From: an uncultured bacterium
GTDB lineage: Bacteria > CSSED10-310 > CALFER01
Assembly: GCA_937951895.1 (NCBI GenBank)
Contig: CALFER010000035.1
Location: forward strand, 8,860 to 72,859
Direction of reading: 5' to 3'
DNA length: 64,000 nt
Shown piece after piece: positions 16,962 through 25,375 of the stretch. The position numbers were made by a program, and so were the translations under genes. How positions within the stretch are numbered: position 1 is the first letter of the stretch; every line of letters begins with the position of its first letter. The notes under the pieces are model-generated. The model was not told where the DNA came from. It was given only the letters and a program-made list of their open reading frames with translations, and did not search any database.

Positions 16962-19730
16962 GTGAGCGAGCAAGGGTGTCGCTTCAGACAGGATCTTCAG
17001 GACGCATTCCAGGCATTCGTCACATGTCAATCTCAACGATTTCCTTCCCATAGCACAGTCCGGATCGATCTGCATTGCCATGATTTCAACAGCAGCGTTC
17101 CCGATGAGCTGCTCGGACGGATTCTGCGCTGGCCTGAGACCTGGACACGGTCCGAGTCGCTCCTCGACACGCTGAAACGTAACGGCGCGCAGGCATTCAC
17201 GATCACCAATCACAACAACGCGCGGTCGTGTTTCGATCTGCTCGATAAAGGTATCGATCTGCTGGTCGGTGCGGAGTTCACCTGTCTGATCCCGGCATTC
17301 GATGTATCGATCCATGTGCTGACCTATGGATTCGACCCGGGGCAAGAAGTCCAGTTGAATCGTCTCAGAGGGGACCTCCCGCGATTTCTGGACTATACGC
17401 TCGATCAGAATCTCGTGACGGTTCTCGCACACCCCCTCTTCGTCCACGGGAAGGCGCGCCATGATCCGGTCGAACTGATGCAGTATCTGACACTGATGTT
17501 TGACCGGTTCGAGGTCATCAACGGGCAACGGGATACCTGGCAGAATCTGGTTGCGGCGTCATGGCTCGAGCATCTCACGGAGGAGCGGATCGAATCGTTC
17601 GCCCGACGTTTCGGAATCCGCCCGGATCGATATTGCTCGCATGGCTGGGTGAAGACGATGACCGGCGGTTCGGATGATCACATGGCGCTCTTTGCCGGAC
17701 AGACCGGCACGATTCTCCATCTTCCTGAAGGCATGCAGGCGTCCGTTCCCCCGGCCTCGAGCACGGTTCTGGAAGCGCTGAGATCCGGGCGATGCGCGCC
17801 TTATGGAACCTATGTGTCGGTGGATAAACTGGCTTCAGCCCTGCTGGATTACTTCTGTCAGATCGTCATGCATGCCGAAGATCCCGGATTGGTCCGGATG
17901 CTTCTCCACCAGGGGACGACCCGGCAGAAGATCTGGGCATTTCTGATCGCGAACGGCGCGTTTGAATTGAGAAGGCACCGGTTCACGCTGAATTTCATCC
18001 GTGCGGCGCATGAGGCTTTACAGGGAAAAAAACCCGGTTTCATTCAGCGACACATGGTATCCAGAACATTCCGCCCGCTCATCTCAGAACTCGATACGAT
18101 CGCCCGGATTCGGACGGAGTATCCGGAACTCCTCGGCCTCCAGCTCAGACAGACACTTCCGGCCATCTTTCACACACTTTTGAAGATCCTGGCCGAGCGG
18201 ATCGAGGAAAAAGTGACGCGTTCGAGGCAATCCGACGGGGCAGAAAAAGGAATCAATATCCGAAAACTCATTGCGAGTTTCGAGATTCCGGTGGATTTTC
18301 GGCGACTGGTCGGCGAGTCGACGGATCCGGTGGAAGACGATTCGATCCCATGCTTCGATCTGAAAGCGCTGTCCGACGGGTTGCCGTTTCCTGCTCTGGC
18401 GGCGCTGCTGATCGGTTCGAGCGCGTATGCGGGAGCGCGCGTCAATTTTTCGAATCGCTTCACGACCGAGGCGATCGCAGACCAGATCGGCATGCATCGT
18501 CATCCGAAGCGCGCGCTCTGGCTGACGGATACATTTTATGATCAAAACGGCGTCGGCACCACGCTCCAGCTCATCCATTCCGAGATCATCCGGGATGACC
18601 TGCCAATCGATTTCGTAATATGCCATCCGACAGCCTCGAATGATTCGCATCTCCATGTGCTTCGTCCTGTGTACGAATTCACGCCGCCGTTATACTCGCA
18701 ACAGCCCGTTCGAGTGTTTGATCTGATTGAACTCCAGCGACTGTTCATCGAAGGCGGCTACGATCGGATCATCTGCTCGACGGAACTGCTCATGGGTGCC
18801 GCGGCCCTTTACCTCGGATCGGCTTTCTCCGTGCCGACATGGTTCTACGTCCACACGGATTGGCTCGATTTCGTTCGTAACAATATCGATCTCGATATCC
18901 ATCAGATTGACCGTGTCAGACGCATTCTGAGGACCTTTTACAGTGCATTCGACGGATTGCTGATTCTCAATTCCGAGCAGATCGAGTGGTTTTCATCGGA
19001 AGCGATGAACATTCCTAGGTATCGACTGCATGCCACGTCGCACTGGGTCCACAGCTGTTTCGGGGTCAGGGAGGAATCGCGTGCTGATGTTCTACCCGGG
19101 ATCGACTCGGGAGTGCCCTTGCTGATCTATGCAGGAAGGATCAGTGACGAAAAAGGTGTGTGGTTGCTCCCGGAGATTCTTGACGAGGTCCGGCAGCGGG
19201 TCGGGAATGCCACGCTGCTCATCGTCGGAGACGGGCCCGGTGCACAGGAACTGAAGCGGGCGATTCCGGACGCCCGATTCAAACCATGGTTGCCTCGCGA
19301 ACAACTCGCGAGCCTGTTCAATGTCTGTGATCTTCTTCTGTTCCCGTCACGATTCGATACGTTCGGAAATGTCGTCCTCGAAGCGCTCTCATGCGGTCTT
19401 CCATCCGTCGCGTTCAACACGAAAGGACCGCGGGATATCATCCGGCACGGTGAATGCGGCTATCTCGTTGAAACGCCTCGGGAGATGATCGACACGATTA
19501 TCCGGCATATTCTCGATCCAGAAGCCCGGAAACGATTTCGTGAGGGGGCGATTCAGCGTGCCAGGGATTTTTCGGCCCCATCGATCATGCGGGATCTTCT
19601 CGCCACATTTGCGCTGGATTCGCCCTGCCTCAGCTCAGCGCGACCGGCGTATCATCCCGCCGCCGATCAGCATCGACACGACCGTGATCAGGATCGCCAC
19701 GCTCGACGGACTCTCTGCGGGAACCGGTGA
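16962..19730 (+). CDS. PHP-domain / GT4 glycosyltransferase fusion protein
   Basis: 922 residues from the GTG at 16962 (GGAGG five bases before it); an ATG at 16911 overlapping the methyltransferase is less likely. The N-terminal third is a PHP phosphoesterase fold with metal-ligand blocks RIDLHCHDFNSS, TITNHNNARS, VGAEFTC, VLAHPL and GGSDDHM. The C-terminal half is a GT-B glycosyltransferase family 4: RALWLTDTFYDQNGVGTTLQ, DWLDFVRNNIDL, IYAGRISDEKG, LLIVGDGPG, and the nucleotide-sugar E-x7-E region SRFDTFGNVVLEALSCGLP. It is likely cytosolic or membrane-associated and acts in surface glycan assembly, with the PHP part perhaps hydrolysing a phosphorylated intermediate. The last ~30 residues lie antisense to the next gene and look non-native. 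Confidence 0.85.
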   Translation: MSEQGCRFRQDLQDAFQAFVTCQSQRFPSHSTVRIDLHCHDFNSSVPDELLGRILRWPETWTRSESLLDTLKRNGAQAFTITNHNNARSCFDLLDKGIDLLVGAEFTCLIPAFDVSIHVLTYGFDPGQEVQLNRLRGDLPRFLDYTLDQNLVTVLAHPLFVHGKARHDPVELMQYLTLMFDRFEVINGQRDTWQNLVAASWLEHLTEERIESFARRFGIRPDRYCSHGWVKTMTGGSDDHMALFAGQTGTILHLPEGMQASVPPASSTVLEALRSGRCAPYGTYVSVDKLASALLDYFCQIVMHAEDPGLVRMLLHQGTTRQKIWAFLIANGAFELRRHRFTLNFIRAAHEALQGKKPGFIQRHMVSRTFRPLISELDTIARIRTEYPELLGLQLRQTLPAIFHTLLKILAERIEEKVTRSRQSDGAEKGINIRKLIASFEIPVDFRRLVGESTDPVEDDSIPCFDLKALSDGLPFPALAALLIGSSAYAGARVNFSNRFTTEAIADQIGMHRHPKRALWLTDTFYDQNGVGTTLQLIHSEIIRDDLPIDFVICHPTASNDSHLHVLRPVYEFTPPLYSQQPVRVFDLIELQRLFIEGGYDRIICSTELLMGAAALYLGSAFSVPTWFYVHTDWLDFVRNNIDLDIHQIDRVRRILRTFYSAFDGLLILNSEQIEWFSSEAMNIPRYRLHATSHWVHSCFGVREESRADVLPGIDSGVPLLIYAGRISDEKGVWLLPEILDEVRQRVGNATLLIVGDGPGAQELKRAIPDARFKPWLPREQLASLFNVCDLLLFPSRFDTFGNVVLEALSCGLPSVAFNTKGPRDIIRHGECGYLVETPREMIDTIIRHILDPEARKRFREGAIQRARDFSAPSIMRDLLATFALDSPCLSSARPAYHPAADQHRHDRDQDRHARRTLCGNR

Positions 19731-20663
19731 GAGCCCCTCCCATCCCGCCAGCCGAGCCATCAACCACCAGGCGGCCCGGCCTTTCATCACGCAATTGAGA
19801 TTTGCCTGAGCGGGGGATGAACTGTGCGCGCAGCCGGTGCAACCCGGATAACCCGGAATGCTGTCGGGGGTGGTGAGCTGTTCGAGTTCACTGCCGGGAT
19901 TCGCCGCAATCCATTCGACGGCCCAGTTGTGCCCGGAGCCATAATTGAGATTGTCCGCCATGTTCTGATCCCAGAAGTAAGTCCCGTCCGGATCGTACGC
20001 CTCGATGTCTGCAAAATCGAACAGAATCCGGTCATGGTCGATGCAATGCTGACGGATGAGCTGGTTGTTGTAATGGACATGCCCCGTCCCATCCTCCCGC
20101 GGATCGTCATACAGGTTCTCACCCTGACTTTCCGCATGCCCGGTCATGAAGACGAACTGCACATCGGGATACTCGCTGACCAGAATTTCCATGTTGTCGA
20201 CATAGCGCTGAGGATTGTGCAGATTGATGCTGCACCAGGACCACATGATGACATTGATGTGCGCATTGGCCGGGTTGTTGAGCAGATTCCGGGTGGCCGT
20301 CACCCAGGGCGTCACACCGAACGAATCGATGGTGTCTCCGGTGCTCAGATCCGTGCAGGCGCCGGGGATGCCGTAATCGTCCAGATCGAGTCCCGCCGAA
20401 CCGTTATCGGTCCACATGTAGAATTCATCGAAAGGCGGAAATGCCTTCAACGCATTCATTCCCGTGATCAACTGGCTGCCGTGGGACGTGTGCTGATAGG
20501 CGGCATGCAGGTTGTTCTTCGCAGCTTCGATCCATGCATCCGGAATCAGCGACAGGTCCGTGCAGGTATGGTCGATCAGCGTGATCGCGCGCGTCTCGGT
20601 CGATTGAATCAGAAAAAACAGCATGAACAGACAGATCAACACACACGGATTCGACAGTTTCAT
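19635..20663 (-). CDS. secreted HTSHGSQ-motif protein (possible SGNH-like hydrolase) with C-terminal anchor
   Basis: 342 residues from an ATG at 20663 with GGAGG upstream. A signal peptide is followed by a conserved-looking globular domain: IDHTCTDLSLIPDAWIEAAK, AAYQHTSHGSQLITGMNAL, INVIMWSWCSINLHNPQRYV, VQFVFMTGHAE, FDFADIEAYDPDGTYF and NYGSGHNWAVEW. The block order (small nucleophile motif, then an Asn/Cys block, then an Asp...His block) is reminiscent of SGNH hydrolases with the GDS motif replaced, but I cannot prove it. The C-terminus is SPVPAESPSSVAILITVVSMLIGGG followed by Arg-rich residues, a sorting-signal architecture. It overlaps the convergent PHP-GT gene by 96 bases. Confidence 0.75.
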   Translation of the reverse strand: MKLSNPCVLICLFMLFFLIQSTETRAITLIDHTCTDLSLIPDAWIEAAKNNLHAAYQHTSHGSQLITGMNALKAFPPFDEFYMWTDNGSAGLDLDDYGIPGACTDLSTGDTIDSFGVTPWVTATRNLLNNPANAHINVIMWSWCSINLHNPQRYVDNMEILVSEYPDVQFVFMTGHAESQGENLYDDPREDGTGHVHYNNQLIRQHCIDHDRILFDFADIEAYDPDGTYFWDQNMADNLNYGSGHNWAVEWIAANPGSELEQLTTPDSIPGYPGCTGCAHSSSPAQANLNCVMKGRAAWWLMARLAGWEGLSPVPAESPSSVAILITVVSMLIGGGMIRRSR

Positions 20664-20897
20664 ACTTTCCTCCCGCAAAACGTTCGAGAACCACCACGAA
20701 CGGAAAACGGATATCCCGGGTCGCCCCGGCTCAGGTGAACACCAATGCAATGAGGTCACTATACGGATTGACATCTCCGAGTGCAAACGGAATGACAGAC
20801 GGCTCGACTGTACGGTTGAGGTGTTGGTTGTGCGTCTTCGCGAGATCCAATATAATCATGGGGCCGGTGAAGGGGAGGATTGACTGAGAGGGTTGGG

Positions 20898-22109
20898 ATG
20901 ACGGAGACACTGTTTCGAGCGAGATTCCTGCCGCGGGATGTGATTTTCCGGGAAGGTGAGGCCGGGAGCGCGGCCTACGTCATCGAAAGCGGTAAAGTCC
21001 AGATCTCGGCGCTGCGCCACGGCCGCGAAGTCGTCCTGGCGAAGCTCGGCACGGGCGAACTGCTCGGTGAACTCGGCCTCATCGAAGGCCAGTACCGGAC
21101 CGCTACCGCCCGCGCCCTCACCGAAACGACGCTCATCGTCATCCACCGGAATCAACTCGGCCAGAAACTCTCCAGATCCGATCCGGTGCTCGATCTCCTC
21201 ATCAAGGTCATGCTCGAGCGGATCCGCCACACGACACGCCAGATCAACACGCAGGAACCGGCGCTCGAAGGCGCGTTCAGCACGCAGATTCTGGACGACG
21301 CGGTGATCGGCAAGGTGCGTGAACAGGTGATTTCGTCGCTCCAGTTCACCCAGGATATCGAACAGGCGCTCCGGTGCGGCCAGTTCCAGCTCGTCTATCA
21401 ACCGATCGTCTCGGCGAAAACCGCACGGGTGCACGGATTTGAGGCGTTGATCCGGTGGAACCATCCCGAGCGCGGGCCGATTTCGCCCGGGCTGTTCATC
21501 GGCCTGGCCGAAGAATTCGGATTGATCGTGCCGATCGGTCTGTGGGCCCTCGAGGAAGCCTGCAATGCGCTCAAGCGATTCAGCCTGCTGGTCCCCGGTT
21601 GCGTTCCATTCATGAGCATCAATCTGTCGGCCCGTCAGATGGCGGAACCGAACATGGTCGAGACCTTCCGGGATGTGATCGAACGAGTGAGGGTGGAGCC
21701 TGCCCATATCAAACTCGAAGTCACCGAATCGCTCCTGATGAGTGATCCCGAACGCGCGGCGGTGGTCTTGTACCTCCTCAGAGAACTCGGCGTGCAGCTC
21801 GCAATCGATGATTTCGGAACGGGGTACTCCAGTCTGAGCTATCTGAACCGGTTTCCGTTCGACGTGATCAAGATCGACCGGTCATTCGTCTCGACGATGT
21901 TCACCGACGGCAGCAACCAGAAGATCGTCAAGGCGATGACGACGCTGGCCAGGGAACTGAACAAGAAGAGCGTGGCCGAAGGGGTTGAAAAACGCAGGGA
22001 AGCCGAACTCCTGCGCGAATTCGGCTGCGATTACATACAGGGCTATTTTTTTTCAAAACCGCTGGTATCGGATGATGCCGAAAGATTTTACCTGAAGCAT
22101 CATCCCTGA
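20898..22109 (+). CDS. cNMP-binding domain fused to EAL c-di-GMP phosphodiesterase
   Basis: 403 residues from the ATG at 20898. Residues 1-115 form a Crp-type cyclic-nucleotide-binding barrel (IFREGEAGSAAYVIESGKVQI, phosphate-binding cassette GELGLIEGQYRTATARA). Residues 140-400 are an EAL domain with all catalytic blocks: EALIRW (182-187), SINLSARQ, LEVTES, IDDFGTGYSSL, KIDRSF, AEGVEKRRE and IQGYFFSKP. It should hydrolyse c-di-GMP to pGpG, with activity gated by ligand binding to the N-terminal domain. It has no membrane segment, so it is cytosolic. No GGDEF partner is in the window. Confidence 0.92.
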   Translation: MTETLFRARFLPRDVIFREGEAGSAAYVIESGKVQISALRHGREVVLAKLGTGELLGELGLIEGQYRTATARALTETTLIVIHRNQLGQKLSRSDPVLDLLIKVMLERIRHTTRQINTQEPALEGAFSTQILDDAVIGKVREQVISSLQFTQDIEQALRCGQFQLVYQPIVSAKTARVHGFEALIRWNHPERGPISPGLFIGLAEEFGLIVPIGLWALEEACNALKRFSLLVPGCVPFMSINLSARQMAEPNMVETFRDVIERVRVEPAHIKLEVTESLLMSDPERAAVVLYLLRELGVQLAIDDFGTGYSSLSYLNRFPFDVIKIDRSFVSTMFTDGSNQKIVKAMTTLARELNKKSVAEGVEKRREAELLREFGCDYIQGYFFSKPLVSDDAERFYLKHHP

Positions 22110-22147
22110 CCGCTACCCATTGCCATGGTTCCGGCCGGTCGCGATCG

Positions 22148-22423
22148 CTACTCGCAACCGACCGTGACCGGTGTCATCCCCTCGGCAAACGAGTGTCCGG
22201 AGTAATTCTCGAACACCGGATCGAAACTCGGCGCAAAGTAATAATCGGTGCCGATGGCAGGAATCACGAAGAGGGGGTAGCCGCTCAGTACCTGTCCGTC
22301 GGCATTGCAGACCATGGCGGTGCATGACGCGGGATCGCCCGAATTCTCATGTTGATAGTATGCGTACTTGAGATCGGATGGGGAGTTGTCATGATATGAA
22401 ACATGAGGGTTGTCGTCCGCATC
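22148..22423 (-). pseudogene. remnant of a secreted protein carrying the PGD/WP module
   Basis: The reading frame is open further upstream, but recognisable sequence begins near 22423 with NPHVSYHDNSPSDLKYAYYQ, a unit typical of repeat proteins of the ISYYDxxxxDLKYA type. It joins directly to the middle of the recurrent module (ASCTAMVCNADGQVLSGYPLF, IGTDYYFAPSF, FAEGMTPVTVG) and stops before the WP and GAL blocks. No ribosome site or signal peptide precedes it. It is best read as a deletion-scarred relic of a larger surface protein. Confidence 0.65.
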
Positions 22424-22686
22424 CGGAGCCCGGCGAGCATGGTGATCTTGCGTCAAAAGATTCAAGCTGGTAAGAACGATCCATGGAAATGACGCCTGAT
22501 CAAATCCGGGAAAAAATCTTTCGGACCCTGGATTACATACCGTCGGTATGGAGTCATTCTTGCCTTTCGCAAGGCAGGAGAACTCAAGAATTTTCAACCG
22601 GCTTGTTCTGGTAGGAGTGGTATCATGAAAAGATTGTGCGGTGCGGTTCACCCGTGTCTTCAAACCGGATCCGGAAGGGAGATGTG

Positions 22687-23529
22687 ATGAAGCGGCGTGC
22701 AGATCGATTCCGAGGTTCTCTGCGGTGTCTGATGCTCATTCTCTGTTTCGCGGAATCGCACATGATCGGGATAACGGCATGCCATGCCACCGATTCGACG
22801 TCTCTCGGTCCAGACATGATAGCTGGATATGTTTACATCCCCCCCGGAACGTTCACGATGGGGTCTCCTTCGACGGAATCGGACCGTTTCGGTGACGAAA
22901 CGCCGCACTTGGTCACACTCACCCGTGGCTTCCGGATGAAACAGACCGAGGTGACGCAGGCCGAGTGGCTCGCTGTCATGGGAAAGAACCCCTCGACATT
23001 CAAAGGCCCCTCGAGACCCGTGGAAGAGGTCTCCTGGATACAGTGTCTCGAGTTCTGCAACAAGCTGTCCGTCCGGCATGGATTGACGCCATGTTACGAC
23101 GGCTCTGCCTGGAACCGTTCGGCGAACGGATATCGTCTGCCGACCGAAGCGGAATGGGAGTATGCCTGCCGGGCCGGCGGTTCAGGCCGTTTCTGCTCGG
23201 GCGATTCGGAGGCGGATCTGTCCCGGCACGGCTGGTATGCCGCCAATTCGAACGATCAGGCGCATGATGGGAAGCTCAAAGAGCCGAATGCCTGGGGATT
23301 GTACGACATGCACGGAAATGTCTGGGAATGGTGCTGGGATTTCTGGGGCGACTATCCTTCAGAAGGCGTGACGGATCCCGCGGGTCCGCAGTATGGTTCG
23401 GTTCGCGTCAACCGAGGCGGAGGCTGGCCGGATGCCGCGCGTCTCTGCCGGTCCGCGGACCGCGACAGTGCCTCTCCCCACTACCACAGCGGGAATCTCG
23501 GGTTCCGCATCGTCCGCAACGCCGACTGA
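22687..23529 (+). CDS. secreted SUMF1/FGE-sulfatase-domain protein
   Basis: 280 residues with GGGAGAT before the ATG at 22687 and a signal peptide ending near CHATD. The rest is one formylglycine-generating-enzyme-like domain: YVYIPPGTFTMGSPSTESDR, FRMKQTEVTQAEWLAVMG, YRLPTEAEWEYACRAGG, GLYDMHGNVWEWCWDFW, VNRGGGWPDAARLCRSADRD and LGFRIV. The usual pair of copper-binding cysteines near the C-terminus is not present (only the Cys in ARLCRSADRD is seen), so true sulfatase-activating activity is doubtful. Exported SUMF1 proteins in environmental bacteria often have other or unknown roles. It is monocistronic by spacing. Confidence 0.85.
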   Translation: MKRRADRFRGSLRCLMLILCFAESHMIGITACHATDSTSLGPDMIAGYVYIPPGTFTMGSPSTESDRFGDETPHLVTLTRGFRMKQTEVTQAEWLAVMGKNPSTFKGPSRPVEEVSWIQCLEFCNKLSVRHGLTPCYDGSAWNRSANGYRLPTEAEWEYACRAGGSGRFCSGDSEADLSRHGWYAANSNDQAHDGKLKEPNAWGLYDMHGNVWEWCWDFWGDYPSEGVTDPAGPQYGSVRVNRGGGWPDAARLCRSADRDSASPHYHSGNLGFRIVRNAD

Positions 23530-23580
23530 TCGGAAACGGATCCTGTGGAATGGGGGTAACGAGCCGTATTCCCGAGATGC

Positions 23581-25191
23581 TTACGGGGTGTCCGGCAGGT
23601 GAGAGCGCTTCATGTTTCCCCCGCGATGTGCGGCTGAGCGCGGTTTCTTTATCGGGATGCCCAGTTTTTTCATTCGGGATCGGAGCGTATTGGGGTGAAT
23701 ATCGAGAATTTCGGCTGCTCCACCTCTTCCCTGAATCCGGCCACCGGACATGTCGATGACATGAAGGATGTGGGCCTTTTCGTGCTGTTCGAGTGACGCC
23801 ATGCCGGGATGCGAACCGGTGTTCGACAGCCAGTCGGGTGAACCGGTGTCAAATCCGAAATTGAAGTTCAACCGGTTGTTTTTTCTCAGGATCATGGCTC
23901 GCTCCACGACATTGCGCAACTCCCGGACGTTGCCGGGCCAGTGATAACGCATCAATCGTCTCATGTCGCATTCATCCACACTGGGAATTTCGCAGATGCT
24001 GAACTCGTTCTGGAGCAGCGCAATGAAATGGGATACCAGCGCAGGGATATCGCGAGGGCGTTCACGCAAGGGTGGAACATGAATCGGGAAGACATTCAGT
24101 CTGTAGTAGAGGTCCATGCGAAACAGACCCTGTTGCACGAGTTCTTCCAGGTTTTTGTTACTCGATGCAATCATGCGGAAATCAGGTGTCACGGGGATGC
24201 TCCCGCCGAGTCTGAAGAACGCTTTCTTTTCGATCACTCTGAGCAATTTCGTCTGGAGCTGCAAACTCAGTTCGCTGATCTCGTCAAGCAGGATCGATCC
24301 CCGGTGTGCCCGCTCGAAGTAACCCTGATGGCGTCTTTTTGCATCGGTGAACGCACCTTGTTCATGGCCGAAAAGCTCACTGTCGATCAATGTGTCCGCG
24401 ATGGCGGCGCAGTTGACCTTGATAAAGGGTTCGTCTTTCCGATCCGAGGTTTCATGAATCAGCCGTGCGACCTCTTCCTTCCCCACACCGGTTTCTCCCG
24501 TTATGAGAACGATGGTGTTCAGTGATGATACCTGCCGGACGCTTTCGGCAACCCATTTCAATCCCAGATCCGCTCCGATCAAATGCTCTCTATGATAGGT
24601 TTTCAGCTCGGATTTCAGAGTCTGGTTTGAATCATCCGCAAGCAGTTTCTCGATGTGCAACTGGTTGTACCGACGCACATTGCTCAATGAAATCGCAAAC
24701 AGATCCCGAACCGATAGAAGCCATTTCGCATGCTCGGAGTTGTAAATACAGTCGCCTTTTCTGGCGATCCATAAAGATCCGATGTTCTGACCCTCAATGC
24801 TCAACTCCATCAAAATACATGAAAAACCCTCAAACTCGGGAGCAAGTTCCTTCACCAGATCATGCAAAGCATCCTGCGAGGGACGATTGCTGATAAGAAC
24901 CGGATCGGCGATCAGACATTTCAGTCGTTCAGCAATCGTATCGATCCATCCGACATCCGCAATGGCAACCGGTGCGGATGGATGATGGATGTAGTCCGGT
25001 GGATTTCCAAGACCTGCAACACGATAAATCCCCCGATTGGTCGGCTCGTAATAACTCAGCGTCATGATGTCGATCGGAATGAAGTCCTGAATGTATTCCG
25101 CGGTTCGCTCGACCGCTTTCTGGATGTCCAGGCTTCCGAGCAGTCGAATGGCGACGTTTCTGAAAAAGAGATTGTCGCGGGATGCCTGCAT
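23581..25191 (-). CDS. sigma-54-dependent activator (GAF-AAA+-Fis), GAFTDA variant
   Basis: 536 residues from the ATG at 25191 with AGGAGGG upstream. Residues 1-190 are a GAF-like sensor. The AAA+ module has Walker A TGETGVGKEE (231-240), GAFTDA at 279-284 in place of the canonical GAFTGA sigma-54 contact loop, Walker B GSILLDEIS (298-306) and PPLRERPRDIP. The C-terminal helix-turn-helix is Fis type (GAAEILDIHPNTLRSRMKKLGI). It lacks a receiver domain, so it responds to a ligand rather than a kinase. It is divergent from a radical SAM gene with a sigma-54 promoter, its probable target. Confidence 0.93.
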   Translation of the reverse strand: MQASRDNLFFRNVAIRLLGSLDIQKAVERTAEYIQDFIPIDIMTLSYYEPTNRGIYRVAGLGNPPDYIHHPSAPVAIADVGWIDTIAERLKCLIADPVLISNRPSQDALHDLVKELAPEFEGFSCILMELSIEGQNIGSLWIARKGDCIYNSEHAKWLLSVRDLFAISLSNVRRYNQLHIEKLLADDSNQTLKSELKTYHREHLIGADLGLKWVAESVRQVSSLNTIVLITGETGVGKEEVARLIHETSDRKDEPFIKVNCAAIADTLIDSELFGHEQGAFTDAKRRHQGYFERAHRGSILLDEISELSLQLQTKLLRVIEKKAFFRLGGSIPVTPDFRMIASSNKNLEELVQQGLFRMDLYYRLNVFPIHVPPLRERPRDIPALVSHFIALLQNEFSICEIPSVDECDMRRLMRYHWPGNVRELRNVVERAMILRKNNRLNFNFGFDTGSPDWLSNTGSHPGMASLEQHEKAHILHVIDMSGGRIQGRGGAAEILDIHPNTLRSRMKKLGIPIKKPRSAAHRGGNMKRSHLPDTP

Positions 25192-25234
25192 CGGTCCCTC
25201 CTTTCGAACATTCCTCATCGTGACCATTGTCTCA

Positions 25235-25267
25235 CGAAATATCGTTGCAATCAACGCGAAATATCGT
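25235..25267. promoter_or_regulatory. two candidate enhancer (UAS) sites for the sigma-54 activator
   Basis: CGAAATATCGT occurs at 25235-25245 and again at 25257-25267, exactly 22 bases (two helical turns) apart. With a flanking base each has ACGA....TCGT-like dyad symmetry, as Fis-type activators prefer. They are centred about 74 and 96 bases before the predicted start site of the sigma-54 promoter, the usual enhancer distance, and also lie in the leader of the activator gene. Confidence 0.65.
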
Positions 25268-25309
25268 GTTTCGGGATGGGAAGTCTTTGTTTTGCAAGCG
25301 GTTTTTCAC

Positions 25310-25325
25310 TGGCATGTTGCTTGCT
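25310..25325 (+). promoter_or_regulatory. sigma-54 (-24/-12) promoter for the radical SAM gene
   Basis: TGGCATGTTGCTTGCT matches the consensus TGGCAYG-N4-TTGCW at every defined position, with the required 10 bases between the GG and GC doublets. Transcription would start near 25336, 40 bases before the ATG at 25376. The adjacent sigma-54 activator gene and the paired upstream sites strengthen the call. Confidence 0.82.
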
Positions 25326-25375
25326 CTCTCCCATTAATTCAGGTTTCTGAACCGTTGCTCGATTGGGAAAAAACA

